Source: Amycolatopsis sp. NBC_00345 (GTDB lineage: Bacteria > Actinomycetota > Actinomycetes > Mycobacteriales > Pseudonocardiaceae). From it: a DNA stretch of 64,000 bases. The position numbers and the translations under genes were made by a program. This document shows positions 50,369 to 58,926 of this stretch, piece by piece (position 1 is the first letter of the stretch; every line of letters begins with the position of its first letter). The DNA is taken from NCBI RefSeq assembly GCF_036116635.1, contig NZ_CP107995.1, positions 3,348,001 to 3,412,000 of the forward strand, in the 5' to 3' direction. A model generated the notes under the pieces. The model saw only the letters and a program-made list of their open reading frames with translations. It was not told the origin of the DNA and did no database searches.

Positions 50369-51238
50369 TCAGGCTCCCTTCGCGGTGCGGTGGCGCTCGC
50401 CCAGCTCGGCCCACTCGGCGAGCCCGACGAGGTCGAAGAATTCGGCGGGAGAGCCCGGGACCAGCGCCTTCGGGTCGGTGCCCGCCAGCTCCGCGAGGCC
50501 GGTCAGCATCGCGAACGCGGCGGCGCCGAGCGGCAGCGACGGGTGGATGGCGATCGCGTATCCCAGCTCCTGCAGGCGTTCTGCCGATTCGATCGGGGTC
50601 AGGCCGCCGAGCACCAGGTTGATCAGCAACGGCGCCTCGACCTCCGCGGCGATCCGCTCGATCTCGTCCACGCCCTGGGGCGCCTCGACGAAGATCACGT
50701 CCGCTCCCGCGCGGGCGTAGGCGTTCGCGCGTTCGATGGCGGCGTCCAGGCCGAGCGGCCCGCGGGCGTCGGTGCGCGCGATCAGCACCAAGTCCGGGTC
50801 GGTCCGCGCGTCGAGCGCCGCCCCGAGCCGGGCGGCGAAGTCCGCGGCCGGGATCAGCTCCTTGTCCGGCAGGTGCCCGCACTTCTTCGGGAACGCCTGG
50901 TCCTCCAGCTGGATCGCCGCGACGCCCGCCGCCTCGTACTCCCGCACGGTGCGGACCACGTTCAGCTCCGCGCCGTACCCGGTGTCCGCGTCGGCGATCA
51001 GCGGGACGTCACCGAGCACCCGCGTGGCCATCCGCGCCCGCTCGGCCATCTCGGTCTGGGTCACCAGCCCGATGTCCGGCAGCCCGAACCCGGACGCCGC
51101 GACCCCGCCGCCGGTCAGGTACCCGGCCGCGAAACCCAGGCGGGCCACCAGATGGGCGGAGATGCCGTCGAAAACACCGGGCGCGACCACCAGCTCGCCG
51201 TCCGCCAGCCGTTGCCGTAACGCTTTGCGCGCGTTCAT
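50369..51238 (-). CDS. Isocitrate-lyase/PEP-mutase-superfamily C-C lyase
   Basis: 289 residues. VAPGVFDGISAHLVARLGFA, then PLIADADTGYGAELNVVRTV and AGVAAIQLEDQAFPKKCGHL: the KKCGH loop is the catalytic Cys motif of isocitrate, methylisocitrate and 2,3-dimethylmalate lyases, so it is a true lyase rather than a mutase. LIARTDARGPLGLDAAIERA follows. ATG 51238 has GGAGG five bases ahead. It would cleave a 2-hydroxy dicarboxylate to a keto acid plus a shorter acid, after the hydro-lyase step. Confidence 0.9.
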   Translation of the reverse strand: MNARKALRQRLADGELVVAPGVFDGISAHLVARLGFAAGYLTGGGVAASGFGLPDIGLVTQTEMAERARMATRVLGDVPLIADADTGYGAELNVVRTVREYEAAGVAAIQLEDQAFPKKCGHLPDKELIPAADFAARLGAALDARTDPDLVLIARTDARGPLGLDAAIERANAYARAGADVIFVEAPQGVDEIERIAAEVEAPLLINLVLGGLTPIESAERLQELGYAIAIHPSLPLGAAAFAMLTGLAELAGTDPKALVPGSPAEFFDLVGLAEWAELGERHRTAKGA

Positions 51239-51250
51239 GCCCACCTCCGT

Positions 51251-52669
51251 TCAGTCGAGGACGCCGGTCACGGCCGGTGCCAGCAGATCGACGAGCCCGG
51301 TCACGTCGTCGGCCTCGTCCAGACCGAGGACGGCGTCCTCGATCGCCTGCCGCCGGGCGGCGGGCAGCACGGGTTCGGTGAGCTGCCGGTACTTCGCGAC
51401 GATCTCCTCGGCCGTGACCGGGTCCAACGGCGAACCGTGCGGCGTCACGACCTGCCGTGACAGCACCGTTCCGTCGCGCATCGTGATCCGGACGTCGGTG
51501 GCGAACCTGCGGTCCGGCTCGCCGTCGTCGTACTCGGTCGCGTGCCGGACGCGGGTCCGGTCGATCAGCCGCCAGACGTCGTCGGCGTCCAGCCGCGCGG
51601 GAGTGAACTGCCGGGCCAGCACTTGCCCGTCGCACAGGGCCGCGGCGACCGCGTAGGCGATGTTCATCTGCGCGCCGATCGGCGTGAGCGGGCGCTCGGG
51701 CTCCCACCAGCCGTGGTGGTAGACGGTGTGTCCCACGGCCAGGTCGATCCGCTCGACCAGCGCCGGGTCGATGCCGTGCTCCGCCCGCAACGCCAGCGCG
51801 CCGTCGATCGCGCCGTGCAGCCCGCCCATCGCGGCGTACGACTTGACCATGATCAGCTCGGTCTCCCACCGCTCGCCCAGCCCGGCGGCGATCTCCCCGG
51901 GCACCGGGTCGTGGCCTTCGCCGAACACGGCGAGGAAGCCGCCGTACTCCCGTTCGAACACGGCCTTGATCCCGGTGTAGCCGGCCGCGGCCAGGCGGGC
52001 GGCGTAGAAACCGTTGCGGGCGGCGAAACCGTGCTGCATCCGCTTGGACATGGCCTCGTACTGCGCGGCCATCAGCCCGCCGGACTGCGTGCCCGCCATC
52101 CCGAGCGCGTCCTCCAGTTGTGCGGCGTCCAGCCCGGCGAGCTTGCCGGTGGTCATCGCGGCCGCGTGGGTGCCGAACACCGGGCCGGAGTGCCAGCCGC
52201 GCGAGAGCATCTGCGCGCCGTGCAGCGCCCGGCCGACGCGCGGGCCCACCTCGAACCCGGCGACCGCCGCCGTCACCGCGTCCGCGCCGCTGACCGGTCG
52301 CGCCGCGGCCAGGATCGCCGGGATCACCAGCGAGCAGCTGTGCAGCGGCGCGATCGGGTGAAAATCGTCGAGTTCGAAGCCCTGGACGAACGTGCTGTTC
52401 AGCAGCACGGCCGCGGGGGCGCTGGTGGTGCGGCCGGTCCCGGCGACCACCGAGTCCCCCGCGCCCTCGATCCCGAGCACCGCCTCGGTCGCGACCCGTG
52501 ACCACGGCAGCTGCGCGCCCACGAGCGCCGCGCCGACGCCGTCGAGCAGCAGGTGCTTCGCCCGGTCCCGGACCCGGCCGGGCACGTCGCCGGGCTTCAG
52601 CCCGTGCACCCACTCGGCGAGCTGCGTGGTGACCCCGGGCTGCGGGGCGGACGTGACCGGAGGGTTCAT
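51251..52669 (-). CDS. MmgE/PrpD-family protein (first gene of the operon)
   Basis: 472 residues, the usual PrpD length. LLLDGVGAALVGAQLPWSRV near the N-terminus, TFVQGFELDDFHPIAPLHSC and KRMQHGFAARNGFYAARLAA are the conserved PrpD blocks; VKSYAAMGGLHGAIDGALAL replaces the usual K-YP motif. The family includes 2-methylcitrate dehydratase and iminodisuccinate epimerase. I start at ATG 52669 behind GAGGACGAGG; an ATG at 52687 is inside the operator palindrome. It heads an operon of six genes. Confidence 0.88.
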   Translation of the reverse strand: MNPPVTSAPQPGVTTQLAEWVHGLKPGDVPGRVRDRAKHLLLDGVGAALVGAQLPWSRVATEAVLGIEGAGDSVVAGTGRTTSAPAAVLLNSTFVQGFELDDFHPIAPLHSCSLVIPAILAAARPVSGADAVTAAVAGFEVGPRVGRALHGAQMLSRGWHSGPVFGTHAAAMTTGKLAGLDAAQLEDALGMAGTQSGGLMAAQYEAMSKRMQHGFAARNGFYAARLAAAGYTGIKAVFEREYGGFLAVFGEGHDPVPGEIAAGLGERWETELIMVKSYAAMGGLHGAIDGALALRAEHGIDPALVERIDLAVGHTVYHHGWWEPERPLTPIGAQMNIAYAVAAALCDGQVLARQFTPARLDADDVWRLIDRTRVRHATEYDDGEPDRRFATDVRITMRDGTVLSRQVVTPHGSPLDPVTAEEIVAKYRQLTEPVLPAARRQAIEDAVLGLDEADDVTGLVDLLAPAVTGVLD

Positions 52670-52675
52670 CCTCGT

Positions 52676-52723
52676 CCTCGGTTTCATTATATGATGTTCG
52701 AGTCTTATTTAATGAAACCGAGG
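52676..52723. promoter_or_regulatory. 13-bp inverted repeat over the lyase-operon promoter
   Basis: CCTCGGTTTCATT (52676-52688) and AATGAAACCGAGG (52711-52723) are perfect complements around 22 bases of AT-rich DNA. TCAT-TAT-ATGA (52684-52694) is a smaller palindrome within. AT-rich palindromes with TTTCAT are common IclR-family sites, and an IclR gene ends this operon. Transcription of 52669 must start in or just upstream of it. Confidence 0.62.
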
Positions 52724-52815
52724 CTAGCTCCGACGCGGCCGGGCGGTCAACCCGGGTACGGCCGTGACGCTTCCGCCACCCGAGCGGTGCGCCGACACCG
52801 GGAGGGGAAGCGCTG

Positions 52816-53658
52816 TCAGGCCTTTTCCCTGTCTCCGGCGAGGAAATCGCCGAGCAGCGGGAGCAGCGCGGCCGGCCGGTCGAGCGGGACGAGGTGGCCG
52901 CAGTCCGGGATGACGTGGCCGGTGAGGTCGTCGGCGACCGGCCGCAGCTGCCGTTCGAGGGTGTCGCCCACCGGGTGCGCGCCGACGGCCAAGGCCGGCA
53001 CCCGCAGGCGCGCGCCCTGGGTGGCCGCGACGATCTGCCGCCCGGTTTCCGGCAACGCGCGGTAGTGCGCGAACGCGGCGCGCAGGGCGTCGGATCCGGT
53101 GTACGCCTTGAGGAACTCGGCCCGGACCTCAGGCGGGACGCCGTCGGCGCGGGTGCCGGCGTCGAGGAACCAGCCGATGTACTCGGCCTCGTGGCCGGCC
53201 ACGACGGTCTCCGCCAGCCCGGGCACGGCGTGGAAGCCGAACCACCAGGGCGCGGCGAAGCCCTCCGCGCCGGGCAGCGCGCCCAGCACGGCCTCCATCA
53301 GCACCAGCCGCCGCACCCGCTCGGGACGGCGCATCGCCAGCAGGAAAGCGGGCGCGGCACCGAGGTCCATCCCGGCGACCGTGGCGGACGGCTCCCCCAG
53401 CGCGTCGAGCAGCGCGGCCGCGTCGTCGGCGAGAGTGCCCGCGTCGTAACGCTCGCCGGGACGGCTGGTCGCGCCGAGCCCGCGCAGGTCGGGGGCGATC
53501 ACCCGGTGGTCGCGGGCGAGCCGCGGGATGACGTGCGCCCACAGCCGCCAGGTGTGCGGGAACCCGTGCAGCAGCAGGACGGCCGGCCCGCGCCCGGCGA
53601 TGGCGACGTTCACCTCGAGCCCGTTCGCCGGAACCTGGTGCAGCGTGATCGTGGACAT
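52816..53658 (-). CDS. Alpha/beta hydrolase, epoxide-hydrolase/dehalogenase-like
   Basis: 280 residues. VLLLHGFPHTWRLWAHVIPR carries the HGFP oxyanion motif of epoxide hydrolases; the nucleophile elbow is VAGMDLGAAPAFLL, with Asp at about residue 97 instead of Ser, and DCGHLVPLDRP has the His. This is the dehalogenase/epoxide hydrolase pattern, though the cap-domain Tyr pair is not certain. Divergent from a HxlR gene, with paired GGTTACCT/AGGTAACC sites between, so it is probably controlled by it. Confidence 0.85.
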   Translation of the reverse strand: MSTITLHQVPANGLEVNVAIAGRGPAVLLLHGFPHTWRLWAHVIPRLARDHRVIAPDLRGLGATSRPGERYDAGTLADDAAALLDALGEPSATVAGMDLGAAPAFLLAMRRPERVRRLVLMEAVLGALPGAEGFAAPWWFGFHAVPGLAETVVAGHEAEYIGWFLDAGTRADGVPPEVRAEFLKAYTGSDALRAAFAHYRALPETGRQIVAATQGARLRVPALAVGAHPVGDTLERQLRPVADDLTGHVIPDCGHLVPLDRPAALLPLLGDFLAGDREKA

Positions 53659-53672
53659 GGCGCCTCCGTGGT

Positions 53673-53707
53673 GGTTACCTTTGGTTACCTCATGAACATA
53701 GGTAACC
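53673..53707. promoter_or_regulatory. HxlR operator cluster
   Basis: GGTTACCT at 53673-53680 and 53683-53690 (direct repeat, 10-bp period) and the inverted AGGTAACC at 53700-53707. The last two form a perfect 8-bp palindrome with 9 bases between. It sits in the divergent gap between the hydrolase and HxlR genes. HxlR regulators commonly bind GTTAC/GTAAC palindromes. Confidence 0.7.
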
Positions 53708-53756
53708 TGAAGACGCCCGCCAAGAAGGCACTTCGACGAAAGGGGGTGACCCGCAG

Positions 53757-54128
53757 GTGACCCCCTCCCGCGGCACCCGGGGCGACGTGTTCGACCCCGC
53801 CTGCCCGACCCGCCGCCTGCTCGACCGGATCGGCACGAAATGGTTCTCCATGGCGGTCAAGGTGCTCGCCGAGGCCGAGCCGGACGAGGTCGGCTTCGCC
53901 GAGCTGTGCCGGCGGATCCCCGGTATATCGCCGAAAATGGCGGCCTCGACCCTGCAGGGCATGGCCGCGGACGGCCTGCTCACCCGCCGCGTCGAGGCGA
54001 CGAACCCGCCCCGCGTGCACTACCGCCTCACGGAACTCGGGCTGTCACTGGACGCCCCGCTCGCCGTCGTCCGCGACTGGGCCGAGGAGCACATGGCCGA
54101 AATCGACGGCGCCAACACCGCCCGCTGA
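53757..54128 (+). CDS. HxlR-family transcriptional regulator
   Basis: 123 residues. The family starts with a Cys near residue 16 (DVFDPACPTRRLLDRIGTKW), followed by the winged helix FAELCRRIPGISPKMAASTL, QGMAADGLLTRRV and VHYRLTELGLSL. Several HxlR members sense electrophiles or oxidants through this Cys. GTG 53757; AAAGGGGG lies 8-12 bases upstream. Divergent from the hydrolase; probably represses it and itself through the GGTTACC sites. Confidence 0.88.
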   Translation: MTPSRGTRGDVFDPACPTRRLLDRIGTKWFSMAVKVLAEAEPDEVGFAELCRRIPGISPKMAASTLQGMAADGLLTRRVEATNPPRVHYRLTELGLSLDAPLAVVRDWAEEHMAEIDGANTAR

Positions 54129-54132
54129 AGGC

Positions 54133-55986
54133 TCAGGCGGCCGGCAGCCGCGTGGCGACGACCCCGGCGAGCGCTTCGGCGTGCGCGCAGATGACGTCGA
54201 GGTGCCCGCGGTTCGCGTCGTCGGTGAACTCCAGCAGGACCACCTCGTCACGCTGGCCCGGAGTGCCTTCGACGGTGGGCACCACCGGCGTGTAGGTGCG
54301 GTACCGGACGGTCACCCCGCAGGTGTCGGCGCCGTCGGACTCGTGCGGGTCGACGTACGCGAGGCGGCCGCCGACGGTGGTGCGCGTCTGGCCGTCCGGC
54401 GGGTCGGTGGCCAGCGGCCACTGCCGGTCGTAGTACAGGTCCACCGATTCCGCGTCGTGGCCCCAGGAACAGGCCCAGTTCCCGAAGTACCGGTCGACCG
54501 GGTAGTCCGGGCCGACGGCCTGGTGGAGGGTGGCGTCGTCGACGAGCGTGCAGGCGTCGATCCTCGCGAGCGAGGCGGCGGGGAAAGCCTGCAGGCGCCG
54601 GGCGATCGGGCCGCGGACCACCCTCGCGTAGACGTCGCCGACGACCGCGTCCGCCATCGCGCAGAGCTGCGGGGCGTCGGCCCCGTCGGCGCGGACCGAG
54701 CTGACGCTGACCACCTTCAGGTCGGGCAGGACGAAATAGCGCCGGCACTTGCCGGGATCGGCGTTGGGGCGCTGGATCTCGCCGAGCCGGCCGGGCACCG
54801 GCGGCACCGGCGGGTACTCCTCCGGCGCCGCCAGCTCCAGGCTGGTCACGATCGTGCCGCCGTCGGCGGGCAGGGTGGTGTTCAGGTCGCAGCGGGCGAA
54901 GGTGCCGTAGTTCGGTTCGAGGAAGACTTTCCCGTACGGGCTCAGGGAATTCACCGTCAGCAGCGAGCACGGGTCGGCGGTGCGCGGGTCGCCGACGAGG
55001 TCCGGGGCGGCGTTCGCGGGCTGCTGGTCGTTCCGGGTGAGCACCAGGAACCCGGCGATCAGCAGGACCACGGCGACGAGCACCCCGGCGGCCAGGATCT
55101 TCTGCCGCCGCTCGGGCCGTCTCCGCCAGGTGGGCCCCTTCGCGACCGGCCCGTTCGCGGCAAGCCCGGTCGTGGCGCGTCCGTCCGTGGTTGGCCCGGC
55201 CGTGACGGGCGCGCCGCCCAGCAGCGCCTCCGCTTCCGCGGCGCTGGGCCGTTGCGCCGGCCGGCTGCTCAGCATCGCCTCCAGCACGGGGGCCAGCGAC
55301 CCGGCGTTCCGCGCCGGCTCGAGGGTGCCGTCCGCCGCGCGCCGCAGCTGCGCGAACGGCCCGCGTTCCCCGCTGCCCCAAGGGGAAACGCCCTCGACGG
55401 CGGCGAACAGCGTCGCGCCGAGGGAGAACACGTCGGCGGCGGAACCGGCCTCGTACCCGTTCGCGACCTCCGGCGCGAGGTACCCCGCCGTGCCGCCGAC
55501 CTGGGCGCTGCCGGTCAGCGTGACCTCCGCCCAGCGGGCGATGCCGAGGTCCGCGAGCTTGGCCGTGCCGTCCTCGGCGACCAGGACGTTGCCGGGGGTG
55601 ATGTCGCGGTGCACCATGTCGCGGGCGTGCATCGCGGCGAGCGCCGAGGCGATCTGCGCCCCGACGGCCGCGGCCCGCTCCGGCGGCAGCACGCCGTCGG
55701 CGCGCACGATCTCCTCCAGGCTGCGGGCCGGCAGGTACTCCATCACCAGCCAGCGGTCGTCGCCGTCGGCGACGGAGTCGAACACGGCCACGACGTGCGG
55801 GTGGTGCAGCGACGCGCCGAGCCGCGCCTCACGCCGGATCTGGCCGCCGTCGCCGTCCAGCGACCGCTTGAGCGCGACGGTCCGCCGCAGCTCCAGGTCC
55901 GTCGCCCGCCAGACGACGCCCATTCCCCCGGCGCCGAGGCGCTCCTCCAGCCGATAACGCTCGGCGATCACGTGCGGGCCGGTCAC
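54133..55986 (-). CDS. Transmembrane serine/threonine protein kinase
   Basis: 617 residues. Kinase domain 10-265: LGAGGMGVVWRA (glycine loop), VALK (ATP Lys about 40), MVHRDITPGNVLV (catalytic loop), LADLGIARW (metal Asp; DLG in place of DFG), GTAGYLAPEV. A Thr/Gly linker follows, then one membrane helix, ILAAGVLVAVVLLIAGFLVL, near residue 300, and an outer domain of about 290 residues with six Cys, apparently two related halves (DPCSLLTVNSLSPYG and DACTLVDDATLHQA), resembling DUF3558. The outer domain is the likely sensor. Ends five bases from the HxlR gene, tail to tail. Confidence 0.9.
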   Translation of the reverse strand: MTGPHVIAERYRLEERLGAGGMGVVWRATDLELRRTVALKRSLDGDGGQIRREARLGASLHHPHVVAVFDSVADGDDRWLVMEYLPARSLEEIVRADGVLPPERAAAVGAQIASALAAMHARDMVHRDITPGNVLVAEDGTAKLADLGIARWAEVTLTGSAQVGGTAGYLAPEVANGYEAGSAADVFSLGATLFAAVEGVSPWGSGERGPFAQLRRAADGTLEPARNAGSLAPVLEAMLSSRPAQRPSAAEAEALLGGAPVTAGPTTDGRATTGLAANGPVAKGPTWRRRPERRQKILAAGVLVAVVLLIAGFLVLTRNDQQPANAAPDLVGDPRTADPCSLLTVNSLSPYGKVFLEPNYGTFARCDLNTTLPADGGTIVTSLELAAPEEYPPVPPVPGRLGEIQRPNADPGKCRRYFVLPDLKVVSVSSVRADGADAPQLCAMADAVVGDVYARVVRGPIARRLQAFPAASLARIDACTLVDDATLHQAVGPDYPVDRYFGNWACSWGHDAESVDLYYDRQWPLATDPPDGQTRTTVGGRLAYVDPHESDGADTCGVTVRYRTYTPVVPTVEGTPGQRDEVVLLEFTDDANRGHLDVICAHAEALAGVVATRLPAA

Positions 55987-56040
55987 CGGGGCAGCATAGC
56001 GGCCGAAGCCGGCGCCGTTGGCCGGTTCGAGCGGGAGCGG

Positions 56041-57651
56041 CTAGCCCTTGAGCGACCAGGCCTGGTTTGCGTCGTCGTTGCAGCTCCACAGTTCGAGCGG
56101 CGTGCCGTTGACGTTGCCCGCCGGCTTGTCTCCGCCGGTCACGTCCACGCACAGCCCGGACTGGACACCGGTGATCGAGCCGTCCGCGTTGAGCCGCCAC
56201 TGCTGGTTGGCGGCGCCGCTGCAGGGCCAGATGATCAGCTTCGTGCCGGCCGCCGTGCCGTTGCCGGTGGCGTCGAGGCACTGGGTCCCGCCGAAGGCGC
56301 GCAGTTCTCCCGCGTTCGTGAAGGTCCAGCCCTGGTTGCTCCCGCCGTTGCAGTCCCAGAGGTTCACCGCCGTCCCCGCGGTGGTCGAGCCGCCGTTGAC
56401 GTCGACGCATCGGCCGGACGACGAGCCGAGCAGCGGATGCGTGGTGCCGGTGCTGCTGCCCGAACCCGGCGCGACCCGGTACATCACCACGCCGTGTGCG
56501 GGCACGGACGCGCTGATCGCGCCGGAACTGGTGGTGACCTCCTTCGTCCAGAGGTTGGTCAGCTTGTAGCTCGAGGCAGCCGGGAGGCCGGCCGCCGACG
56601 CCGTGGTCGAGATGGTCTGCCGGCTGCCGCCTTCGTTGAACAGCGTCACCGCGGCGCCGCCGTCGGACAGCGGTTTCGCCAGGACGTCGAGCCCGCCGGC
56701 GGCGGAGACCTCGGTGGCCTGCTTGCCGAGGGTGTCCTGGTCGACCGCGATCACGTCGGAGTTCAGGTAGAGGGAGAAGGTGGCGGGGCTCGCGGTGCGG
56801 AGGTCGGCGCCGGACAGCAGGGGCGCGGCCATCGCCGACCACAGGCTGAACTGGGCGCGGTCCTCCGTGAAGCGCATGCCGTTGCCGACTTCCAGCATGT
56901 CCGGGTCGTTCCAGGCACCGGGCCCGGCCGCCGCGGCCAGTCCGGCGTTCGCGTGGAAGATCGAGAGCATGCTGCCGTAGTTCGCTTCGATGTCGCCGGT
57001 GGTGCGCCACAGGTTGCCGACCGCCGGGGCCCAGGTCGCCGGGTCGAAGTAGCCCCACTCGCAGATGCTGTAGACGATCGGCCGCCCGGTGGCGAGCAGG
57101 GCGTCGCGCATCGCGGTGTAGCGCTGGATGTACTGCTCCTTGGTGCTGCTGCCGTTCGCGCAGTTGTCGTACTTCAAATAGTCCACGCCCCACGCGGCGA
57201 AGCTGTTCGCGTCCGCCCGCTCGTGGCCGAGGCTGCCCGGGAGGTTCTGGCAGGTGGTGGTGCCGCCGCTCTCGTAGATGCCGAACTTCAGGCCGCGGGC
57301 GTGCACGTAGTCGGCGAGGCTCTTCATCCCGCTCGGGAACTTCACCGGATCCGCGACCAGGTTCCCGTTGCCGTCCCGGTTCGGTGCCATCCAGCAGTCG
57401 TCGACGTTGACGTAGGTGTAGCCGGCGGCCTTCAGACCGGAGCTGACGAACAGGTCCGCGGTCTGCTTGATCAGCGTCTCGTCGACGTTGCAGGCGAAGG
57501 TGTTCCAGTCGTTCCACCCCATCGGGGGCGTGCGCGCGAGGCCGTTGTCCTGCGCCAGCGCGTGGGGCGGGGCGACGACAACGAGGGCGGCGGCGACCAC
57601 TGACCCCGCGACAGCGGTGAGCAGACGGCGGGCAAGGCTGCGCTGGTGCAT
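56041..57651 (-). CDS. Secreted GH27 alpha-galactosidase with ricin-type lectin domain
   Basis: 536 residues. Signal peptide to about residue 33 (PPHALAQ). GH27 domain: RTPPMGWNDWNTFACNVDET, VNVDDCWMAP, nucleophile Asp in VDYLKYDNC (about 161) and acid/base Asp in GAWNDPDMLEVGN. A beta-sandwich domain runs to about residue 400. From 410 a ricin-B/CBM13 trefoil follows, with three QxW-type repeats (SNQGWTF, ANQQWRL, ANQAWSL). It releases galactose from plant galactomannan or raffinose-type sugars outside the cell. ATG 57651; AT-rich upstream DNA with an inverted repeat at 57738. Confidence 0.93.
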   Translation of the reverse strand: MHQRSLARRLLTAVAGSVVAAALVVVAPPHALAQDNGLARTPPMGWNDWNTFACNVDETLIKQTADLFVSSGLKAAGYTYVNVDDCWMAPNRDGNGNLVADPVKFPSGMKSLADYVHARGLKFGIYESGGTTTCQNLPGSLGHERADANSFAAWGVDYLKYDNCANGSSTKEQYIQRYTAMRDALLATGRPIVYSICEWGYFDPATWAPAVGNLWRTTGDIEANYGSMLSIFHANAGLAAAAGPGAWNDPDMLEVGNGMRFTEDRAQFSLWSAMAAPLLSGADLRTASPATFSLYLNSDVIAVDQDTLGKQATEVSAAGGLDVLAKPLSDGGAAVTLFNEGGSRQTISTTASAAGLPAASSYKLTNLWTKEVTTSSGAISASVPAHGVVMYRVAPGSGSSTGTTHPLLGSSSGRCVDVNGGSTTAGTAVNLWDCNGGSNQGWTFTNAGELRAFGGTQCLDATGNGTAAGTKLIIWPCSGAANQQWRLNADGSITGVQSGLCVDVTGGDKPAGNVNGTPLELWSCNDDANQAWSLKG

Positions 57652-57737
57652 GGCGGCTCCGTCCGTACGGCGTTGTGGGATGGAGGTCTAGACCATGGAA
57701 AAGCATGCGGGCCGGTTGGTGTTGAGTCAAGCGCCAT

Positions 57738-57767
57738 CTTGAGCAATCTTGTTGAATTCCGCTCAAG
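57738..57767 (-). promoter_or_regulatory. Inverted repeat upstream of the alpha-galactosidase
   Basis: CTTGAGC (57738-57744) and GCTCAAG (57761-57767) flank 16 AT-rich bases, about 90 bases before the start codon. Position and symmetry fit a promoter-proximal operator; the regulator is not evident. The rest of the 211-bp gap shows nothing else. Confidence 0.4.
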
Positions 57768-57862
57768 GTGGTCCGGGTACGCACAACAATCACCAACGCG
57801 GGCCGGCACCGACGTTCCTGGACACCACGACCGTCGCCCCTTACCGGAGCCGGACGTCCCGG

Positions 57863-58708
57863 CTAGCCGAGCCGGGCGGCGAACTTCGCGGCGAAGGTGT
57901 GGACGTCTCCGGGCCAGCGCGCCGAGACGTAGCTGCCGTCCTCGACCACGAAGGCCGGGCCGTCGTCGCCGATGCGGTCGCGGTGCCGGCCGCTGGTCTT
58001 GCGCGCGTCGCCGGGCGGGGCGTCGAGGAAGTCCTCCGGGGCCGCGAGCGCCCGGGTGACCTCCTGCTGCACGGACATGTACCCCTCGGGCTGCCCCGGT
58101 TCCTCCCGGTAGGTCCGGTAGTAGTCCGGGTCCCAGAACCGGCTGCGGCGCGCAACCCGCCACGCGGTGCGCTCGAGCGACCAGGTCAGCGCCGTCGTCC
58201 TGCGGCCGTGCAGCACGGAACAACCCGTCGCCGGGTCGACGCTGCGCGCGGCGAGCAGCACGCCGTGGCAGATCGCCGCGACGGGCAGGTCCCGGCGGAA
58301 CGCGTCGACGACCAGCCCCTGCAGCACCGGGCTCTCCAGGTACTCGCGCATCCCCCGGGCCCGGTGGCCGCCCGGCAGGACCAGCCCGTCCACCTCGTCG
58401 AGGGTGATTTCGTTCCACACCAACGGTTTCCGCCACGCGGGGTCGGCGAGCAGCGCGCGGTGTGCCGCCCGGGCCGCGCCGTCCGCGCGCAGGACCCGGC
58501 CGAGCGCGACGAGCCGGCGCAGGCCCGGCACCCGGCCCCACGGGTCGAGGCCCCGGCCGGTCACCATCAGCTCGTCGCAGGCGGCCTGCTCGCCCGCAGG
58601 CGTCGCGAACCGCACCGTGTGCCCGGCCTCCGTGAGGACCCGCCAGGTGACGGCGACCTCCGAAGGGTCCGAGTCCCGGGCCGGCACCGGGATCAGCACT
58701 TTCGCCAC
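57863..58708 (-). CDS. DJ-1/PfpI-family protein, long form
   Basis: 281 residues. KVLIPVPARDSDPSEVAVTW, TLDEVDGLVLPGGHRARGMR and the nucleophile elbow VAAICHGVLLAARSVDPATG with Cys about residue 143 (CHG triad pattern). VEDGSYVSARWPGDVHTFAA near the end carries the typical His. Similar to the type I glutamine-amidotransferase-like proteins annotated as intracellular protease or glyoxalase III; the insert between 50 and 100 makes it longer than usual. GTG 58708 has GAGGAGG six bases upstream. Confidence 0.84.
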   Translation of the reverse strand: MAKVLIPVPARDSDPSEVAVTWRVLTEAGHTVRFATPAGEQAACDELMVTGRGLDPWGRVPGLRRLVALGRVLRADGAARAAHRALLADPAWRKPLVWNEITLDEVDGLVLPGGHRARGMREYLESPVLQGLVVDAFRRDLPVAAICHGVLLAARSVDPATGCSVLHGRRTTALTWSLERTAWRVARRSRFWDPDYYRTYREEPGQPEGYMSVQQEVTRALAAPEDFLDAPPGDARKTSGRHRDRIGDDGPAFVVEDGSYVSARWPGDVHTFAAKFAARLG

Positions 58709-58926
58709 TACGTCCTCCTCGCGCTCGCCACCGAGGATGCCAGCAGGCGGCCGCCGCCCGGCCCTCGGGGCTCGTGACCACTGTGGACGGACGAGCGAAC
58801 ACCGGATGGTCAGGACTGCGCCATTTGGCGGACATCGTCGCCACTTGGAGTACATTGACTCTGACTCAGCGCGACCGTAGTGTCCCCAAGCGCACCCCAC
58901 TGATCGGCCGGGCCGGTGCTCCGCAG
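58709..58926. other. Non-coding gap
   Basis: Between the DJ-1 gene start and the palindrome at 58927 I find no supported gene. It should hold the DJ-1 promoter on the minus strand; only a weak TGGCG/CGCCA inverted repeat near 58822-58840 is visible. Confidence 0.45.

Noticed and set aside
47911..52669. Leucine biosynthesis operon because of LeuC/LeuD-type proteins
   Set aside because: No isopropylmalate synthase or dehydrogenase is present; the neighbours are PrpD and a KKCGH lyase, and the regulator follows a catabolic-operon pattern.
54181..57603. 1140-codon plus-strand open frame
   Set aside because: It spans two well-supported minus-strand genes (kinase and GH27) and their gap; GC-rich antisense DNA often lacks stops. 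No domain is readable.
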